Of a stretch of DNA of 64,000 nucleotides, positions 26,909 through 36,780 are shown one piece after another. The notes beneath the pieces were generated by a model. The model made no database searches. It saw only the letters and a program-made list of their open reading frames with translations, and was not told where the DNA came from. This DNA is from JBGRQA01 sp041725895 (lineage in GTDB: Bacteria > Bacteroidota > Bacteroidia > Bacteroidales > Marinifilaceae). Numbering within the stretch: the stretch's first letter is position 1; every line of letters begins with the position of its first letter. The position numbers were made by a program, and so were the translations under genes. Location of the stretch: assembly GCA_041725895.1 (NCBI GenBank), contig JBGRQA010000011.1, positions 62,001 to 126,000 of the forward strand, read 5' to 3'.

Positions 26909-27042
26909 AACTATACAATAATATTTGTTCACAAGAGTTATATTCCTAAAGTAACACATACACACAAAACCCTAACACACTAAAGAAGTGTACATTATCA
27001 GAAAATAGTGATTCATACAGTATCATCATAAAAAACTTGGCC

Positions 27043-27789
27043 ATGCATACCCTCCTCTCCCACCACAAAATAAGAAAAGAAAGAAAACTACTCGGGGCAG
27101 AGATTCTTCCTTTGCAAATGGGAACCTCCAAAGCCTTCCTGATTATCAATGGTGCAAATTCCATACTGGTTGATGCAGGCAACAAAAATAAGGAGGACAA
27201 AGTTTTCGAGGCCATGGATCGATTCCTTCTTCCTCCGGAAAGTCTGCGCTTAATCGTTATTACCCATACACATTTCGACCATTGCGGCAGCCTGCGCAGG
27301 ATCCAAAAAAGAACCGGCGCAAAAATATTGGTGCATTCAGAGGAAGCCCGCTACTTACGGAATGGCTATTCCCCCATCCCCAAGGGAACATTTTTTCTAA
27401 GCCGCTGGATTTCGTACCTGGGGCAAAAATTATTTCCCGGTATTGCGGCCTTCCCGAAAGTAAAACCGGATATCATTATCCAGGAAAAATACGATCTGGA
27501 GAAATTTGGATTGAGGGCCTACATCCTCCCAACCCCAGGGCATACTGCAGGATCCTGTAGTTTGATTATTGAAGACAAATACGCCATCGTGGGAGATACT
27601 TTATTTGGGATGTTTCCACCCAGTGTTTATCCCCCTTTTGCCAACAACCAGGAGGAAATGATCCGCAGCTGGAAACTACTTCTGGACAGTGGGTGTCGAA
27701 GATTCCTCCCGGCCCATGGTTCTCCTATATCAAGGGAGGAGCTATTGGAAGCTTACGGAAAATACCAGGGCCAAATCCCCATTGAATAG
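27043..27789 (+). CDS. metallo-beta-lactamase-fold hydrolase
   Basis: Product of 248 residues from ATG 27043; a TTG at 27037 would add two residues. The metal-binding motif THTHFDHCGS is at about residue 75, followed by PTPGHTAGS (third-site His), VGDTLFG (bridging Asp) and LPAHGSP (final His). All dinuclear zinc ligands of the family are present. There is no signal peptide, so it is cytoplasmic. The substrate is unknown; possibilities include thioesters, lactones or phosphodiesters. Confidence 0.88.
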   Translation: MHTLLSHHKIRKERKLLGAEILPLQMGTSKAFLIINGANSILVDAGNKNKEDKVFEAMDRFLLPPESLRLIVITHTHFDHCGSLRRIQKRTGAKILVHSEEARYLRNGYSPIPKGTFFLSRWISYLGQKLFPGIAAFPKVKPDIIIQEKYDLEKFGLRAYILPTPGHTAGSCSLIIEDKYAIVGDTLFGMFPPSVYPPFANNQEEMIRSWKLLLDSGCRRFLPAHGSPISREELLEAYGKYQGQIPIE

Positions 27790-27825
27790 TTTCCACAACA
27801 ATGCAATTGGGTTTTATAGCACAAA

Positions 27826-27865
27826 AAAAGGTTCGAAACCATTTGATTCCGAACCTTTCTATTTT
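27826..27865. terminator. bidirectional terminator
   Basis: AAAAGGTTCG (27826-27835) pairs with CGAACCTTT (27850-27858), with A/T runs on both outer sides. It lies between the convergent MBL hydrolase and DUF5074 genes and can serve both. Confidence 0.75.
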
Positions 27866-27880
27866 TACAAAATACTTTTA

Positions 27881-28957
27881 CTAGTAGAATACAATTCCGT
27901 TGGGTCCGATGCCCACTTCAAAAGTATTCAATTCTTTACCTTGGCTATTGTATTGGAACATCTTACCACGACCACCATTCCAATCCTGCTCGAATCCATA
28001 GATATCGCCTTTTTTAGGATCAACTGCAATACCATAGAAACTTCCGTTAGGAGCTGTCACAAATGCCTGAGTTGGCAACTCGCTCGCTTCAATCGACATT
28101 TTAAAGATGCCACCATTCTCAAAATAGATATTCTTGCCTTCAGGATCCATAGCAATCAGCCGGGTACCAAAACTAGTCAAAGCACCTCCAAAGTCAAAAG
28201 TCTTAACTACTTTCATGGTACTTCTATCTATCTTAATTAATTTAGCATTGGTCGGCCCTCCATTCCAGCTACCTAAACCTTTACAAAGCACCCACACATC
28301 TCCGTTTTGATCTACCTGCAAAGCAACTGGAGAATCCCCCACAGAAATTGTTGCATAAACCTCATGCTTAACAGGATCAATAACACTAACCGTATGATCA
28401 GTTCCCCAACCACCACTGTTGGCTACATAAACAAAATCACCGGAAATTTTCAAATCTTCCGGACCATTTCCCACTTCAACGGAATCAATCTTTACATTCT
28501 TGGCCAAATCAATCACGTATACCTTTCCAGCATTGGCACCATTGGTTAAATACCCAACAGAATTATTCACCTGAAGGAAATAGCGAGGATAATTCACTCC
28601 GGTAATGGTCCCACGATTCTCAAAGGTCTCCATATCTACAACTTCCACCTTTTGTGAATTATTCACCACAATATAACCATTATCACCTGCAACAGCAAAA
28701 GACTGTACAATATCGCCCAAAGCTTTGCTGTTTTTGTTTTCGTACAAACCATTCTGCAACACCCCTGTTTCCGAATTAAGGAAACTAACAGAACCATTGT
28801 TTGAATTGAAGTTCCCTTCACAAGTCACAAAAGCACCATGAAGATGGAGGGGATTAAAATCAGAATTACTATTATTATCATCATCACTACTACAGGATGA
28901 ACTAAATAAGGCCACTGAAATCATCAGAAAAGCCATCAATAAGCGAGTCGTTTTCAT
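27881..28957 (-). CDS. DUF5074/YncE-like beta-propeller lipoprotein
   Basis: Product of 358 residues. Lipoprotein signal MKTTRLLMAFLMISVALFSSSC, then an acidic SSDDDNN stretch matching Bacteroidota lipoprotein export signals. Repeated blades of the type KVYVIDLAKNVKIDSVEVGNGPEDLKI and DHTVSVIDPVKHEVYATISVGDSPVAL define a seven-bladed YncE-like propeller of the DUF5074 group. The gene lies 16 nt after the BtuB-like receptor gene, so both are under the cobalamin riboswitch. This pairing suggests a surface accessory role in corrinoid capture; that is inferred from context. Confidence 0.85.
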   Translation of the reverse strand: MKTTRLLMAFLMISVALFSSSCSSDDDNNSNSDFNPLHLHGAFVTCEGNFNSNNGSVSFLNSETGVLQNGLYENKNSKALGDIVQSFAVAGDNGYIVVNNSQKVEVVDMETFENRGTITGVNYPRYFLQVNNSVGYLTNGANAGKVYVIDLAKNVKIDSVEVGNGPEDLKISGDFVYVANSGGWGTDHTVSVIDPVKHEVYATISVGDSPVALQVDQNGDVWVLCKGLGSWNGGPTNAKLIKIDRSTMKVVKTFDFGGALTSFGTRLIAMDPEGKNIYFENGGIFKMSIEASELPTQAFVTAPNGSFYGIAVDPKKGDIYGFEQDWNGGRGKMFQYNSQGKELNTFEVGIGPNGIVFY

Positions 28958-28973
28958 TTTCTTGTTTTAGCAA

Positions 28974-30881
28974 TTATTTGAATTTTATATTATAGCTTAC
29001 ATAGTATGCTCGACCGGGCATTGGATAAGATTTTACAACCTGGTACTCCTTGTCCCACAGATTTTGTACCCTAAATTGAAGTTCCGAATCAAACCCGAAC
29101 AGTTTCACACCTTGTCCCACATAGATATCTGACACCCAAAAAGCATCCAATTTCCGATCGTCGTTTTTAGAATAGTACATCTCTCCTTTGTAAGAATGTT
29201 GAAAAGAAATCCATGTCTTAGCGTAAAATAAACTCAGGAATAACTTTCCCTGCTGCTCGGGAACATAAATTAACTGACGATCATTAGTCGACTCCCCATC
29301 TTGATTAGTCGACTTCGTGTAAGTGTAGTCAGCCCGTGCGATCCACTTCCAATTTCCCAACTCTTTTCGAAAAGAAAGATCCATTTCCACCCCGCGTGCA
29401 AGAACTTCATCTGTGGCAACAGGAGTATAATCTCCGATTTCAGAGGAATAAACCCACTGAATAAAGTTTTTAATTCTGGAATGGTAGGCAGTCAAATTCC
29501 AATTCAATTCCTGCTTCTCCTTTTTCAGGAATCCCCCTTGAAAACCAGCCTCAGCACTCCATCCCTCTTCAGGAATAAGATCTGGATTGCCGCCGGGTTG
29601 CCAGTATTTCTCGTTAAAAGTAGGAATCCTAAACTTAGTGGAAAGATTTGAACGGAAACTTAACTTACCAGGAAAAATATCATACCTTACGCCCAACGAA
29701 TAAAGCGGTTTTGGATTTTCATTGGAATTGTATTCCTTCCGGGCAGAGGCATTTAACACCCAACGCTTTCTACTGTATTTTAATGCAGCAACAACAGAAG
29801 CACTATGTTCTTCAATCGTTCTGCCGTAAGCAGTTACATCTGCATTTGAATATTGGTATACTCCACCAACATCAAACACTATACTGTTGGAAAGATAGTA
29901 ACGGTAGTTTACATCCCCATACAAGCGCTTTGTTTTAAATTCTGAAACCAATTCCTCACTTACGTATTTCTGGAAATCATCAAACCAGGCAGACTTCACC
30001 ACCAAAGAAGATTGGTTAAAACGTTTACTATATTTCAAATAAGTTCGGAACGATTCATCCTTCTGGTTTTCCTTGGGCGTTTTATTGGCCCCCATTATCA
30101 AAGGCAGGTTTTTGTCTTTAAACTGATACCAGGCACCCACTTCCAGCTGTTGAGCATGTGGTAGCTTCAGAAAGAAATTTTGGACGATAGCACGATTTTC
30201 CACCTCATTATGCTTTCTGTGCTGATTTGGATTCACTAAAATTTCATCAGTATAAGGGAAATCATTATCCGCCTGAAGCGAAAAAGCATTCAACAAATAT
30301 TGCATTTTTTCATCTCCCAGAGCTACCTGCGTCCCAAACCTACGGTGACCAAAACTGCCCAACTCTGCATTCAAACTTACTTCCTTTTTTCTCTTCCAAT
30401 CGGTTGAATTATTCAACTCCACACTTCCTCCGAAAGTTCCACTCCCATGCAAACTCCCGGATGCTCCATAGCTAAGACTAACATCTTGCATTAAGCCACC
30501 ATCTACAGCAGATAAATCCTGAGACCCAAGTGTAAGTGAATTAAGGGGAAAACCATTCCAGTTTACCGAGGTATGGTTGGAACCACTACCCCGAAGAGAA
30601 ATAGAACTAAGAGAACCGGTAGAACCATAGGATTTTACCATTACAGGTGTGGTCATTGTCAATAGTTGCCCCAGATTAAGAGTGGAATTCTGCTTCCTTA
30701 ACAAGGTATCTATACGTGTAATCCTTACATCTTCGGAGTAAAAATTCTTTCGGGATGCAACAATCCGTACCTCCTTTAAATCCTGATGCAAATCCTTTTC
30801 TTTCTGTTGGGCAATGGACAATCCACTCAATAACATAGCACAACAAAGGCTACCAATTTTCTTTCGTAACATGCTGATCAA
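28974..30881 (-). CDS. btuB: BtuB-like TonB-dependent vitamin B12 receptor
   Basis: Product of 635 residues. Signal peptide to about SIAQ (residue 25), a TonB-dependent receptor plug (TPVMVKSYGSTGSLSSISLRG, then HTSVNWNGFPLNSLTLGSQD and GSGTFGGSVELNN), and a 22-strand-type barrel ending in the aromatic terminus YYVSYNIKFK. The assignment to corrinoid uptake rests on the cobalamin riboswitch directly upstream and on the length typical of BtuB rather than of SusC-like receptors. It is first in an operon with the DUF5074 lipoprotein. No btuCDF transporter is in the window. Confidence 0.88.
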   Translation of the reverse strand: MISMLRKKIGSLCCAMLLSGLSIAQQKEKDLHQDLKEVRIVASRKNFYSEDVRITRIDTLLRKQNSTLNLGQLLTMTTPVMVKSYGSTGSLSSISLRGSGSNHTSVNWNGFPLNSLTLGSQDLSAVDGGLMQDVSLSYGASGSLHGSGTFGGSVELNNSTDWKRKKEVSLNAELGSFGHRRFGTQVALGDEKMQYLLNAFSLQADNDFPYTDEILVNPNQHRKHNEVENRAIVQNFFLKLPHAQQLEVGAWYQFKDKNLPLIMGANKTPKENQKDESFRTYLKYSKRFNQSSLVVKSAWFDDFQKYVSEELVSEFKTKRLYGDVNYRYYLSNSIVFDVGGVYQYSNADVTAYGRTIEEHSASVVAALKYSRKRWVLNASARKEYNSNENPKPLYSLGVRYDIFPGKLSFRSNLSTKFRIPTFNEKYWQPGGNPDLIPEEGWSAEAGFQGGFLKKEKQELNWNLTAYHSRIKNFIQWVYSSEIGDYTPVATDEVLARGVEMDLSFRKELGNWKWIARADYTYTKSTNQDGESTNDRQLIYVPEQQGKLFLSLFYAKTWISFQHSYKGEMYYSKNDDRKLDAFWVSDIYVGQGVKLFGFDSELQFRVQNLWDKEYQVVKSYPMPGRAYYVSYNIKFK

Positions 30882-30919
30882 TCTGTAAGTAATTATTGGT
30901 TTTCATCCGAACCAAATAA

Positions 30920-31105
30920 CTCGGGATCTCACCGGCAGGTCTTCTGACTTGTTCCCTTTCGAAAAGCCTTCCCACCCCAAGGGGCAGTGGCAAAGTATTT
31001 TCCGAAAGTTGTTTCTGGAACTTACAGCAGCGGAAACTGTTCAGGATTCTCACCTGATTCCCTTTTCATCGGATACACCGAAAAGCATACCCAAAACCAG
31101 ATGCT
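30920..31105 (-). ncRNA. cobalamin riboswitch
   Basis: On the minus strand the conserved elements occur in order: GGTGTATCCGATGAAAAGGGAATC, GGTGAGAATCCTGAAC, the B12-box region GCTGCTGTAAGTTCC (consensus CCGCNACTGTAA), CCACTGCCCC, GGGAAGGC, and the 3' AAGTCAGAAGACCTGCC. It ends about 40 nt before the receptor start, so ligand binding probably blocks translation or terminates transcription of the BtuB-like and DUF5074 genes. Confidence 0.95.
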
Positions 31106-31189
31106 GCAAAGATAGAAAATATTTGATAGCAGGAGCAGAAAACAGCAAAAACCGACACAATTAAAACAATAAAGTGGCCCAAAGTATTT

Positions 31190-31987
31190 CTATTTATTAC
31201 TTTTCATAATACCGTCTCGAAAACTGCCGTAGGAATCAAAAGCAAAACGATTGGAGAAGAGAATGGTCAGCATCAAATTGAGCGAACAGCCGGTAAAAAT
31301 GGCCAGCATGATCATGATTTGATATTTTATGGCAATAGCCGGAGAACTCCCTCCTAAAATTTGCCCCGTCATCATTCCGGGTAAAGAAATCAAACCCATC
31401 ACCGACATGGTGGCAATCATGGGATTCAACCCCTTACGAAGAGCATCGCGGATAAAAGGAGCCAAAGCAATGGCCTGACTGTTACGATTCACCAGCAAAA
31501 ACTGGTACAAATCCCTGTTTTTCACCAATCCGTCAAAGTAGGCATTCATCCCCACAATATTGTGATTCAATGAATTTCCCAGAATCATACCCGAAATAGG
31601 AATAAAATAGCGAGCATCAAAAAAGTAGTCCAGGCGGACTATTACTCCTAAAAAAAACAAATCGATAATTACGATGCTAATCAATCCGGAGGTAAACAAA
31701 GGGAGAAGAAAAAATTTCCGATTCAAGCCACTTCTCTTAATTGTGGTAAAAACACCTACCACAATCATACCAACCAACCACAAGGAATTGAGCCATGCAT
31801 CGTTTAAGTCGAAGACAAACTCCAAATACAAAGCAACAAACACCAATTGAAGCGTCATTCGAAAGATACCAATTAAAGAATCTTTCAATAAACCCGTTCT
31901 AAAATACCACAAACCTGCCAGGGGAATCAAGAGAACTGAATACCCCAAGACCAAACTCAGTAGACTAATATCCGTTATTTCACTCAT
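31190..31987 (-). CDS. fetB: FetB-like (UPF0014) membrane exporter subunit
   Basis: Product of 265 residues with about seven hydrophobic helices. The UPF0014 signature is present: GMILGNSLNHNIVGMNAYF (residues ~133-151) and SLPGMMTGQILGGSSP. In E. coli FetAB exports iron and relieves oxidative stress; the metal here is inferred. Its start overlaps the ATPase stop by 4 nt (31984-31987), so the two are co-translated. Confidence 0.9.
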   Translation of the reverse strand: MSEITDISLLSLVLGYSVLLIPLAGLWYFRTGLLKDSLIGIFRMTLQLVFVALYLEFVFDLNDAWLNSLWLVGMIVVGVFTTIKRSGLNRKFFLLPLFTSGLISIVIIDLFFLGVIVRLDYFFDARYFIPISGMILGNSLNHNIVGMNAYFDGLVKNRDLYQFLLVNRNSQAIALAPFIRDALRKGLNPMIATMSVMGLISLPGMMTGQILGGSSPAIAIKYQIMIMLAIFTGCSLNLMLTILFSNRFAFDSYGSFRDGIMKSNK

Positions 31988-32592
31988 AACTGAATTATTT
32001 TATCACAACTTCGAATCCACTTTTCGTTATGGGACACAGAAACCACTGTAAGGTCCTGTAAAGATGAAATTGTCGCAATTAATTTATCAATTGCATCCTC
32101 ATCAAGAGCCGAAGTGGGTTCGTCCAACAACAATATGGGCTTGTTTAAATTCAAACATACGGCAAGTAGAATACGCTGTTTCTGTCCTCCACTTACATAA
32201 CTGAAGTTCTTCCGGTAGTACGTGGGTTCCAAACCAAACTTTTCGAGATAAAACCCCGTCTGACCAATACCTTCAAATTTCGGATTCAACAACCGAGCCA
32301 GCTCTTCCCCTGATTCTACTGGTAGATCGACATTTTGCGGCAACCAGGATATTTCTTTGCGAATGGAATACACCGTTTCCGGCAGCAAATCCTGTCCTTT
32401 GATCCTCACCGTTCCGGATTGAGGTACAACCAATCCAGCCAGCATCTTGAGCAAGGTGGTTTTGCCCCGTCCGGAAGGCCCACTGATGCACACCTTACTT
32501 CCCTTCTCAATTCGAAAGGAAAGATTTGCAAAAATAACATTGTCATCAAAGGTCAAACCCAGCTTTTCACATTCAATAATCAATGGAGTCAA
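31984..32592 (-). CDS. fetA: FetA-like ABC transporter ATPase
   Basis: Product of 202 residues, short for an ABC ATPase but typical of FetA/YbbL. Walker A GPSGRGKTT, signature YVSGGQKQRILLA, Walker B PILLLDEPTSALDE and switch His in SVSHNEKW are all intact. It pairs with the UPF0014 permease encoded immediately downstream with a 4-nt overlap. Confidence 0.92.
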   Translation of the reverse strand: MTPLIIECEKLGLTFDDNVIFANLSFRIEKGSKVCISGPSGRGKTTLLKMLAGLVVPQSGTVRIKGQDLLPETVYSIRKEISWLPQNVDLPVESGEELARLLNPKFEGIGQTGFYLEKFGLEPTYYRKNFSYVSGGQKQRILLAVCLNLNKPILLLDEPTSALDEDAIDKLIATISSLQDLTVVSVSHNEKWIRSCDKIIQL

Positions 32593-32869
32593 TATTTTAA
32601 ATTATTACTACAGCTAAGATAAGGAGTTTTGTTAAACGTAAAACCGGATTGTCTAAAAGTTCCGTCAAAACATCAGCAATTAAATAGTAGAAAGATCGGT
32701 ATACGAAGATAAAAAATGAGTCTTTTCAACTCTATCAGCGAGTAAAATTCAGGATTCGTAAGAAAAGCAAAAAAGAAAGATGTACCTTTGCAGGTTCAAA
32801 AGAGTGGGAAATGTGGTTATATCCGGAGGAAGGGACCTGAATTTTCCCGTTGCAACAATACAGTATAAA

Positions 32870-34117
32870 ATGAAGTTTGAACATTACAATTTTTCGAAAG
32901 ATATAAAGAGAAGCCTGGAGAAATTAGGTTTTAAGCGCCCCACTGATATTCAGTACAAGTCGATCCCACCCATTATGGATGGCGAGGATGTTTTGGGAAT
33001 CGCCCAAACCGGTACCGGTAAAACAGCTGCTTTTGCCATTCCGGTAATCAATATACTTCAGGAAAGCAAACGAAAAAAACGCACCGACGGAATCAAATGC
33101 ATCGTAATGGTACCCACCCGTGAGTTGGCCATCCAGATAACGGAAGTATTCCAGGAAATTGGCAAGCACACCAAAGTAAAAACCTTTTGTGTTTTCGGCG
33201 GTGTTGAGCAAGGTCCCCAAATCGCAAAACTGGAGAAAGGAATTGATATTTTGGTCGCCACCCCCGGGCGAATGTTCGACCTGGTAAGCCAAGGGTTCAT
33301 AAAACTACACCGAGTTGAAATTTTGATTCTGGATGAAGCGGATCACATGCTGGATCTGGGTTTTATCAAAGACATTAACGACCTGATTCGATTCCTTCCC
33401 AAGAAACGTCAAACCCTGTTCTTTTCGGCTACTATCAATAAGAAGATCAAAAAGCTGGCCTATTCTTTGGTTCACAAGCCTATTCGAATTCAAATTTCCC
33501 CTAAGGATCCTGTTTCCAAAAATGTGAAACACTCCGTTGCATTTGTTGAAATGGACGACAAACGTTTCTTCCTGGAACGGCTGATCAATGAAAATCCGGA
33601 TAGCAAAATTTTGATATTCGTTCGTACAAAAGTAAGAGCAGAACGAGTATGCAAAGCCATGGAAAGAGTTGGGATAAAAGCTCAGACCATTCATGGAGAC
33701 AAGGAACAGACTGATCGTCTGGCGGCTATGAAAGACTTCAAATCAGGCGAAGTTAAAATACTGATTGCAACTGACGTAAGCGCACGAGGTATCGATATTC
33801 CCAATGTACAGTATGTTGTAAACTACGATCTGCCTGAGCAGGAAGAAAACTACGTACACCGTGTGGGAAGAACTGGTCGGGGAACCGAAAAGGGAAATGC
33901 TGTTTCTTTCTGCAGTACAGAAGAAAAAGAGATGCTTAATCAGATCGAAAAGTTTCTGGGCAAAAAGATCAAAACCCTTACAATCAACAAATCGGATTAC
34001 AATGATACGATTGACTTCTCGGAAGATTCAGGCAAAGACTGGCAGTCATTGATAGACGAAGCCGAAGACTTTGACAAAGCCAAAAAGAAGCGAAAAGCAA
34101 AAAAGAAAAATAAATAG
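32870..34117 (+). CDS. DEAD-box RNA helicase (RhlE-like)
   Basis: Product of 415 residues from the ATG at 32870 (MKFEHYNFSKDI); the frame is open to 32780 but the extra residues are not helicase-like. Q motif PTDIQYKSIP, motif I AQTGTGKTAAF, motif II LDEADHM, motif III SATI, and motif VI HRVGRTGRG are present. The tail is very basic (KAKKKRKAKKKNK) and probably binds RNA non-specifically. The likely role is ribosome assembly or RNA turnover. It is a single gene with its own terminator. Confidence 0.93.
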   Translation: MKFEHYNFSKDIKRSLEKLGFKRPTDIQYKSIPPIMDGEDVLGIAQTGTGKTAAFAIPVINILQESKRKKRTDGIKCIVMVPTRELAIQITEVFQEIGKHTKVKTFCVFGGVEQGPQIAKLEKGIDILVATPGRMFDLVSQGFIKLHRVEILILDEADHMLDLGFIKDINDLIRFLPKKRQTLFFSATINKKIKKLAYSLVHKPIRIQISPKDPVSKNVKHSVAFVEMDDKRFFLERLINENPDSKILIFVRTKVRAERVCKAMERVGIKAQTIHGDKEQTDRLAAMKDFKSGEVKILIATDVSARGIDIPNVQYVVNYDLPEQEENYVHRVGRTGRGTEKGNAVSFCSTEEKEMLNQIEKFLGKKIKTLTINKSDYNDTIDFSEDSGKDWQSLIDEAEDFDKAKKKRKAKKKNK

Positions 34118-34123
34118 CAACAA

Positions 34124-34160
34124 AAATCCTGCTCCGAATCAATCAGAGCAGGATTTTTTT
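34124..34160 (+). terminator. intrinsic terminator of the helicase gene
   Basis: AAATCCTGCTC (34124-34134) pairs with GAGCAGGATTT (34146-34156) around an 11-nt loop and runs into seven T. The stem is perfect. Confidence 0.9.
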
Positions 34161-34176
34161 AATCTCTTTTTGCGGA

Positions 34177-34929
34177 TTAAAACTCAAGAATAGCTTTTAA
34201 CTGCTTGTAGCCGTTCCGGCTCACTTTCAACTTTTCACCTTTTTTCAGAACCACGACCCAACTCTCTTTTTCGTATGGCTCCAGTTGAGAAATCTGGTCA
34301 ACCCTTACAATAAAGGAACGATGTATCCTACAGAATTCTGTCTCATCCAGATGACTCTGAAAATACTTCATGGTTTTCTGTTTCAAATGCCGGCCATCCT
34401 CAGTGTAAATCATCACATAATCATCCTGGGCCTCAATGTAACGAATCCGATCCACAGGAATCACATGAATCCGACTTCCTGATTTCACCACTACCCTGTT
34501 TATACACTCCTCCTCTTCATCCTTATGTTGCACCAGTTTACTTACCTCTTCGCTATTGGTTGTTTGATTTTTCAATCTTTCCAAGCCTTTCTCAACCGCG
34601 GCATGAAACCTTTCCTTAGAAAATGGTTTTAGAAGATAATCAATAGCATTGTGTTCAAAAGCTTTTATTGCATATTCGTTGTATGCCGTAGTAAAAATAA
34701 TGTTGGGAAGAGTATCCAGCAATTCCAGCATTTCAAACCCTGTTAGCTTTGGCATTTGAACATCCAGAAAAACCAAATCGGGCTTTGATTCATTTATCGC
34801 CTTGATCCCCTGAAACCCATCGGATAACTCTCCAACAATTTCAACCTGAGGAAAATCAATCAAATAACTCCGCACCAAATCCCGAGCAAGCAACTCATCA
34901 TCAATAATTAATACTTTTACACTATCCAT
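34177..34929 (-). CDS. LytTR-family response regulator
   Basis: Product of 250 residues. Receiver domain with D10/D11, phosphoacceptor D56 (LVFLDVQMPKLTGFEML) and Lys in DYLLKPFSKE, then a LytTR DNA-binding domain (IPVDRIRYIEAQDDYVMIYT, then FCRIHRSFIVRVDQI). The gene follows its kinase by 3 nt. LytTR regulators bind pairs of short direct repeats. The operon also encodes LiaF-like proteins, pointing to cell-envelope stress. Confidence 0.95.
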   Translation of the reverse strand: MDSVKVLIIDDELLARDLVRSYLIDFPQVEIVGELSDGFQGIKAINESKPDLVFLDVQMPKLTGFEMLELLDTLPNIIFTTAYNEYAIKAFEHNAIDYLLKPFSKERFHAAVEKGLERLKNQTTNSEEVSKLVQHKDEEEECINRVVVKSGSRIHVIPVDRIRYIEAQDDYVMIYTEDGRHLKQKTMKYFQSHLDETEFCRIHRSFIVRVDQISQLEPYEKESWVVVLKKGEKLKVSRNGYKQLKAILEF

Positions 34930-34932
34930 TGT

Positions 34933-35985
34933 TTACATTTCTTGAGGAAACTTCAAATTCACTTCAAAATACTCCTCGGTTTTTACAATTCGCATTAAAT
35001 CGCTTCGGCTAAAAATTAACTGAAGCCGCTCCTGTATATTTTTTAGTCCAATACCATTTCCTTTACGGGGCATGGCTTCAGAATCAAAATTATTTCCAAT
35101 CCGAATGCAAAGCATTCCTTTTTCCAATTGAGCCCGGGTAGTAATAGTTACCGGATCAGTACTTTCGTGAACACCGTGCTTGATGGCATTTTCAAAAATG
35201 GGCTGCAATATCAGGTTGGGCAAGCGTAGCTCCTTGCAATTCTCATCCAAATCAAACTTCAACTGCAAACGATCGCCAAAACGAACCCGCTCAATTTGCA
35301 GGTAAAGTTTACTGTTCTCCATTTCATTTCGGAGGCTGTTCATTTCCTTCAAATCCAGTCCCAGAGAATAACGGAGATAGGAAGAAAGCTTTACAACCAT
35401 ATCACGGGCCCTTTCGGGATCTGAAATCGTTAGTGAACTTACCGAATTCAAACTATTGAATAGAAAATGAGGATTGATCTGAGATTTCAAAGCGCTTAAT
35501 TCAGCTTCCTTCACCAGATTTTCCAATTCCGATTCATGCATTCGTTTCTCCTGAAAATTTCGATAGTAGACCAAAAGGTAGTAGCAGATTACGATAAAAT
35601 CATAGAACACGAAACAACCCAACAGAATCCAATGCACCGACTCCTGATATACCTTAGGATGCAGGTGATCATTTCCCAGAAACAGAATCTCCAAATAGTA
35701 AGCTAAAGAAAGCCATAGAGCAAGTACGACAATAGCTGCCGATACATGATGCAATAGCAAACCTCCTACCCCCACCGTTTCAACATCAGTGTAACGCACC
35801 ACATACCACAGGCTCAAAGCCAAAAAGTACATGGGTAACGAAAAAGCAAGGGTGTCTACAGCTGCCAACATGCTGTCCCCACTCTCGAAATACAATAAAA
35901 CGACAAAAAGAATGAGGGCAAAAAATGCCCACATTCCATTGTATATTAAAAAGCCTCTCTTACTGTTTACTATTGGATGTTCCAT
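34933..35985 (-). CDS. LytS-type sensor histidine kinase
   Basis: Product of 350 residues. The N-terminal ~150 residues hold four hydrophobic helices; the cytoplasmic part has the His_kinase motif LKSQINPHFLFNSLNSVSSL (phosphoacceptor His in NPHFLFN) and an ATPase domain with QPIFENAIKHGV and GNGIGLKNIQERL. The pattern is that of LytS/YehU kinases. The gene starts 15 nt after the LiaF-like gene and precedes the LytTR regulator. Confidence 0.95.
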   Translation of the reverse strand: MEHPIVNSKRGFLIYNGMWAFFALILFVVLLYFESGDSMLAAVDTLAFSLPMYFLALSLWYVVRYTDVETVGVGGLLLHHVSAAIVVLALWLSLAYYLEILFLGNDHLHPKVYQESVHWILLGCFVFYDFIVICYYLLVYYRNFQEKRMHESELENLVKEAELSALKSQINPHFLFNSLNSVSSLTISDPERARDMVVKLSSYLRYSLGLDLKEMNSLRNEMENSKLYLQIERVRFGDRLQLKFDLDENCKELRLPNLILQPIFENAIKHGVHESTDPVTITTRAQLEKGMLCIRIGNNFDSEAMPRKGNGIGLKNIQERLQLIFSRSDLMRIVKTEEYFEVNLKFPQEM

Positions 35986-36000
35986 TCGTTTGTAAATACT

Positions 36001-36705
36001 TTAGAAGGATTTAATTTCGCCACCTCCCATCAAAACCGTTCCACGGATAATCAACTCTTTCTTTGGTTCCACCAGGTAATTGGTTGGATTAATTCTCTTA
36101 TCATTAAAACCACCCAGAATGGAAGTTATCTCCACCCGCACATCCCAATCAGATGGAACAATAAGGGTACAGCCTCCAAACATCGCAAAAACATCCACTA
36201 CATTGGTTCCCTCTGCCAGTTGAGCATTTCTGAAATCCAACTCACTTCCGCCAAAAACACAGGTAATTTTTCCACCTTTGAAGTTCTTGCTTGTGACCAG
36301 GCGTTTTCCTCCTCCAAATATACTCATCTCATCAACATAATCAACACTATTTGCTGTTTGAGCGGTATGAAAATGGGAGGAATCGTGTCGCTTCCGAAGA
36401 ATCAAAACACCGACAAGAATTAAAATAGCCGGCCAAAAGAAACGCTCGTAATGATAGGAGATATCCAAAATTTCAGGAATCAGAAAAACTCCTCCTACCC
36501 CCATCAGGATAATGCCAGTGGTCTTCTCCTGTTTTCCAAAGTAGAATATTGCCCCCAAAGCAACCAGAATCATCTGCCAGGAAAAAATAATATTCTCAAG
36601 CCACCAAGGCATGATATTCAAATTATTAATCACAAGAGCAAGTCCCAGAAGGACCAGTAATCCTCCAAAAACAGCCCTGTTGTCTACTTGTTTTCTTTTT
36701 TCCAT
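36001..36705 (-). CDS. LiaF-like membrane protein
   Basis: Product of 234 residues. Four short hydrophobic helices in the first ~110 residues (DUF5668/LiaF transmembrane region) are followed by a beta-helical C-terminal domain (MSIFGGGKRLVTSKNFKGGK, then VFGGSELDFRNAQ and MFGGCTLIVP) of the LiaF type. In Firmicutes LiaF restrains the LiaRS envelope-stress system; here it is encoded just before a LytS/LytTR pair, so an analogous sensor-modulator role is plausible. Confidence 0.85.
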   Translation of the reverse strand: MEKRKQVDNRAVFGGLLVLLGLALVINNLNIMPWWLENIIFSWQMILVALGAIFYFGKQEKTTGIILMGVGGVFLIPEILDISYHYERFFWPAILILVGVLILRKRHDSSHFHTAQTANSVDYVDEMSIFGGGKRLVTSKNFKGGKITCVFGGSELDFRNAQLAEGTNVVDVFAMFGGCTLIVPSDWDVRVEITSILGGFNDKRINPTNYLVEPKKELIIRGTVLMGGGEIKSF

Positions 36706-36780
36706 AACTCAAATATTTATATGTGATAAGAATCCTTTACTGTAAAAAATAATATTCAGACCGTAGTCGAAAAGATGCTT

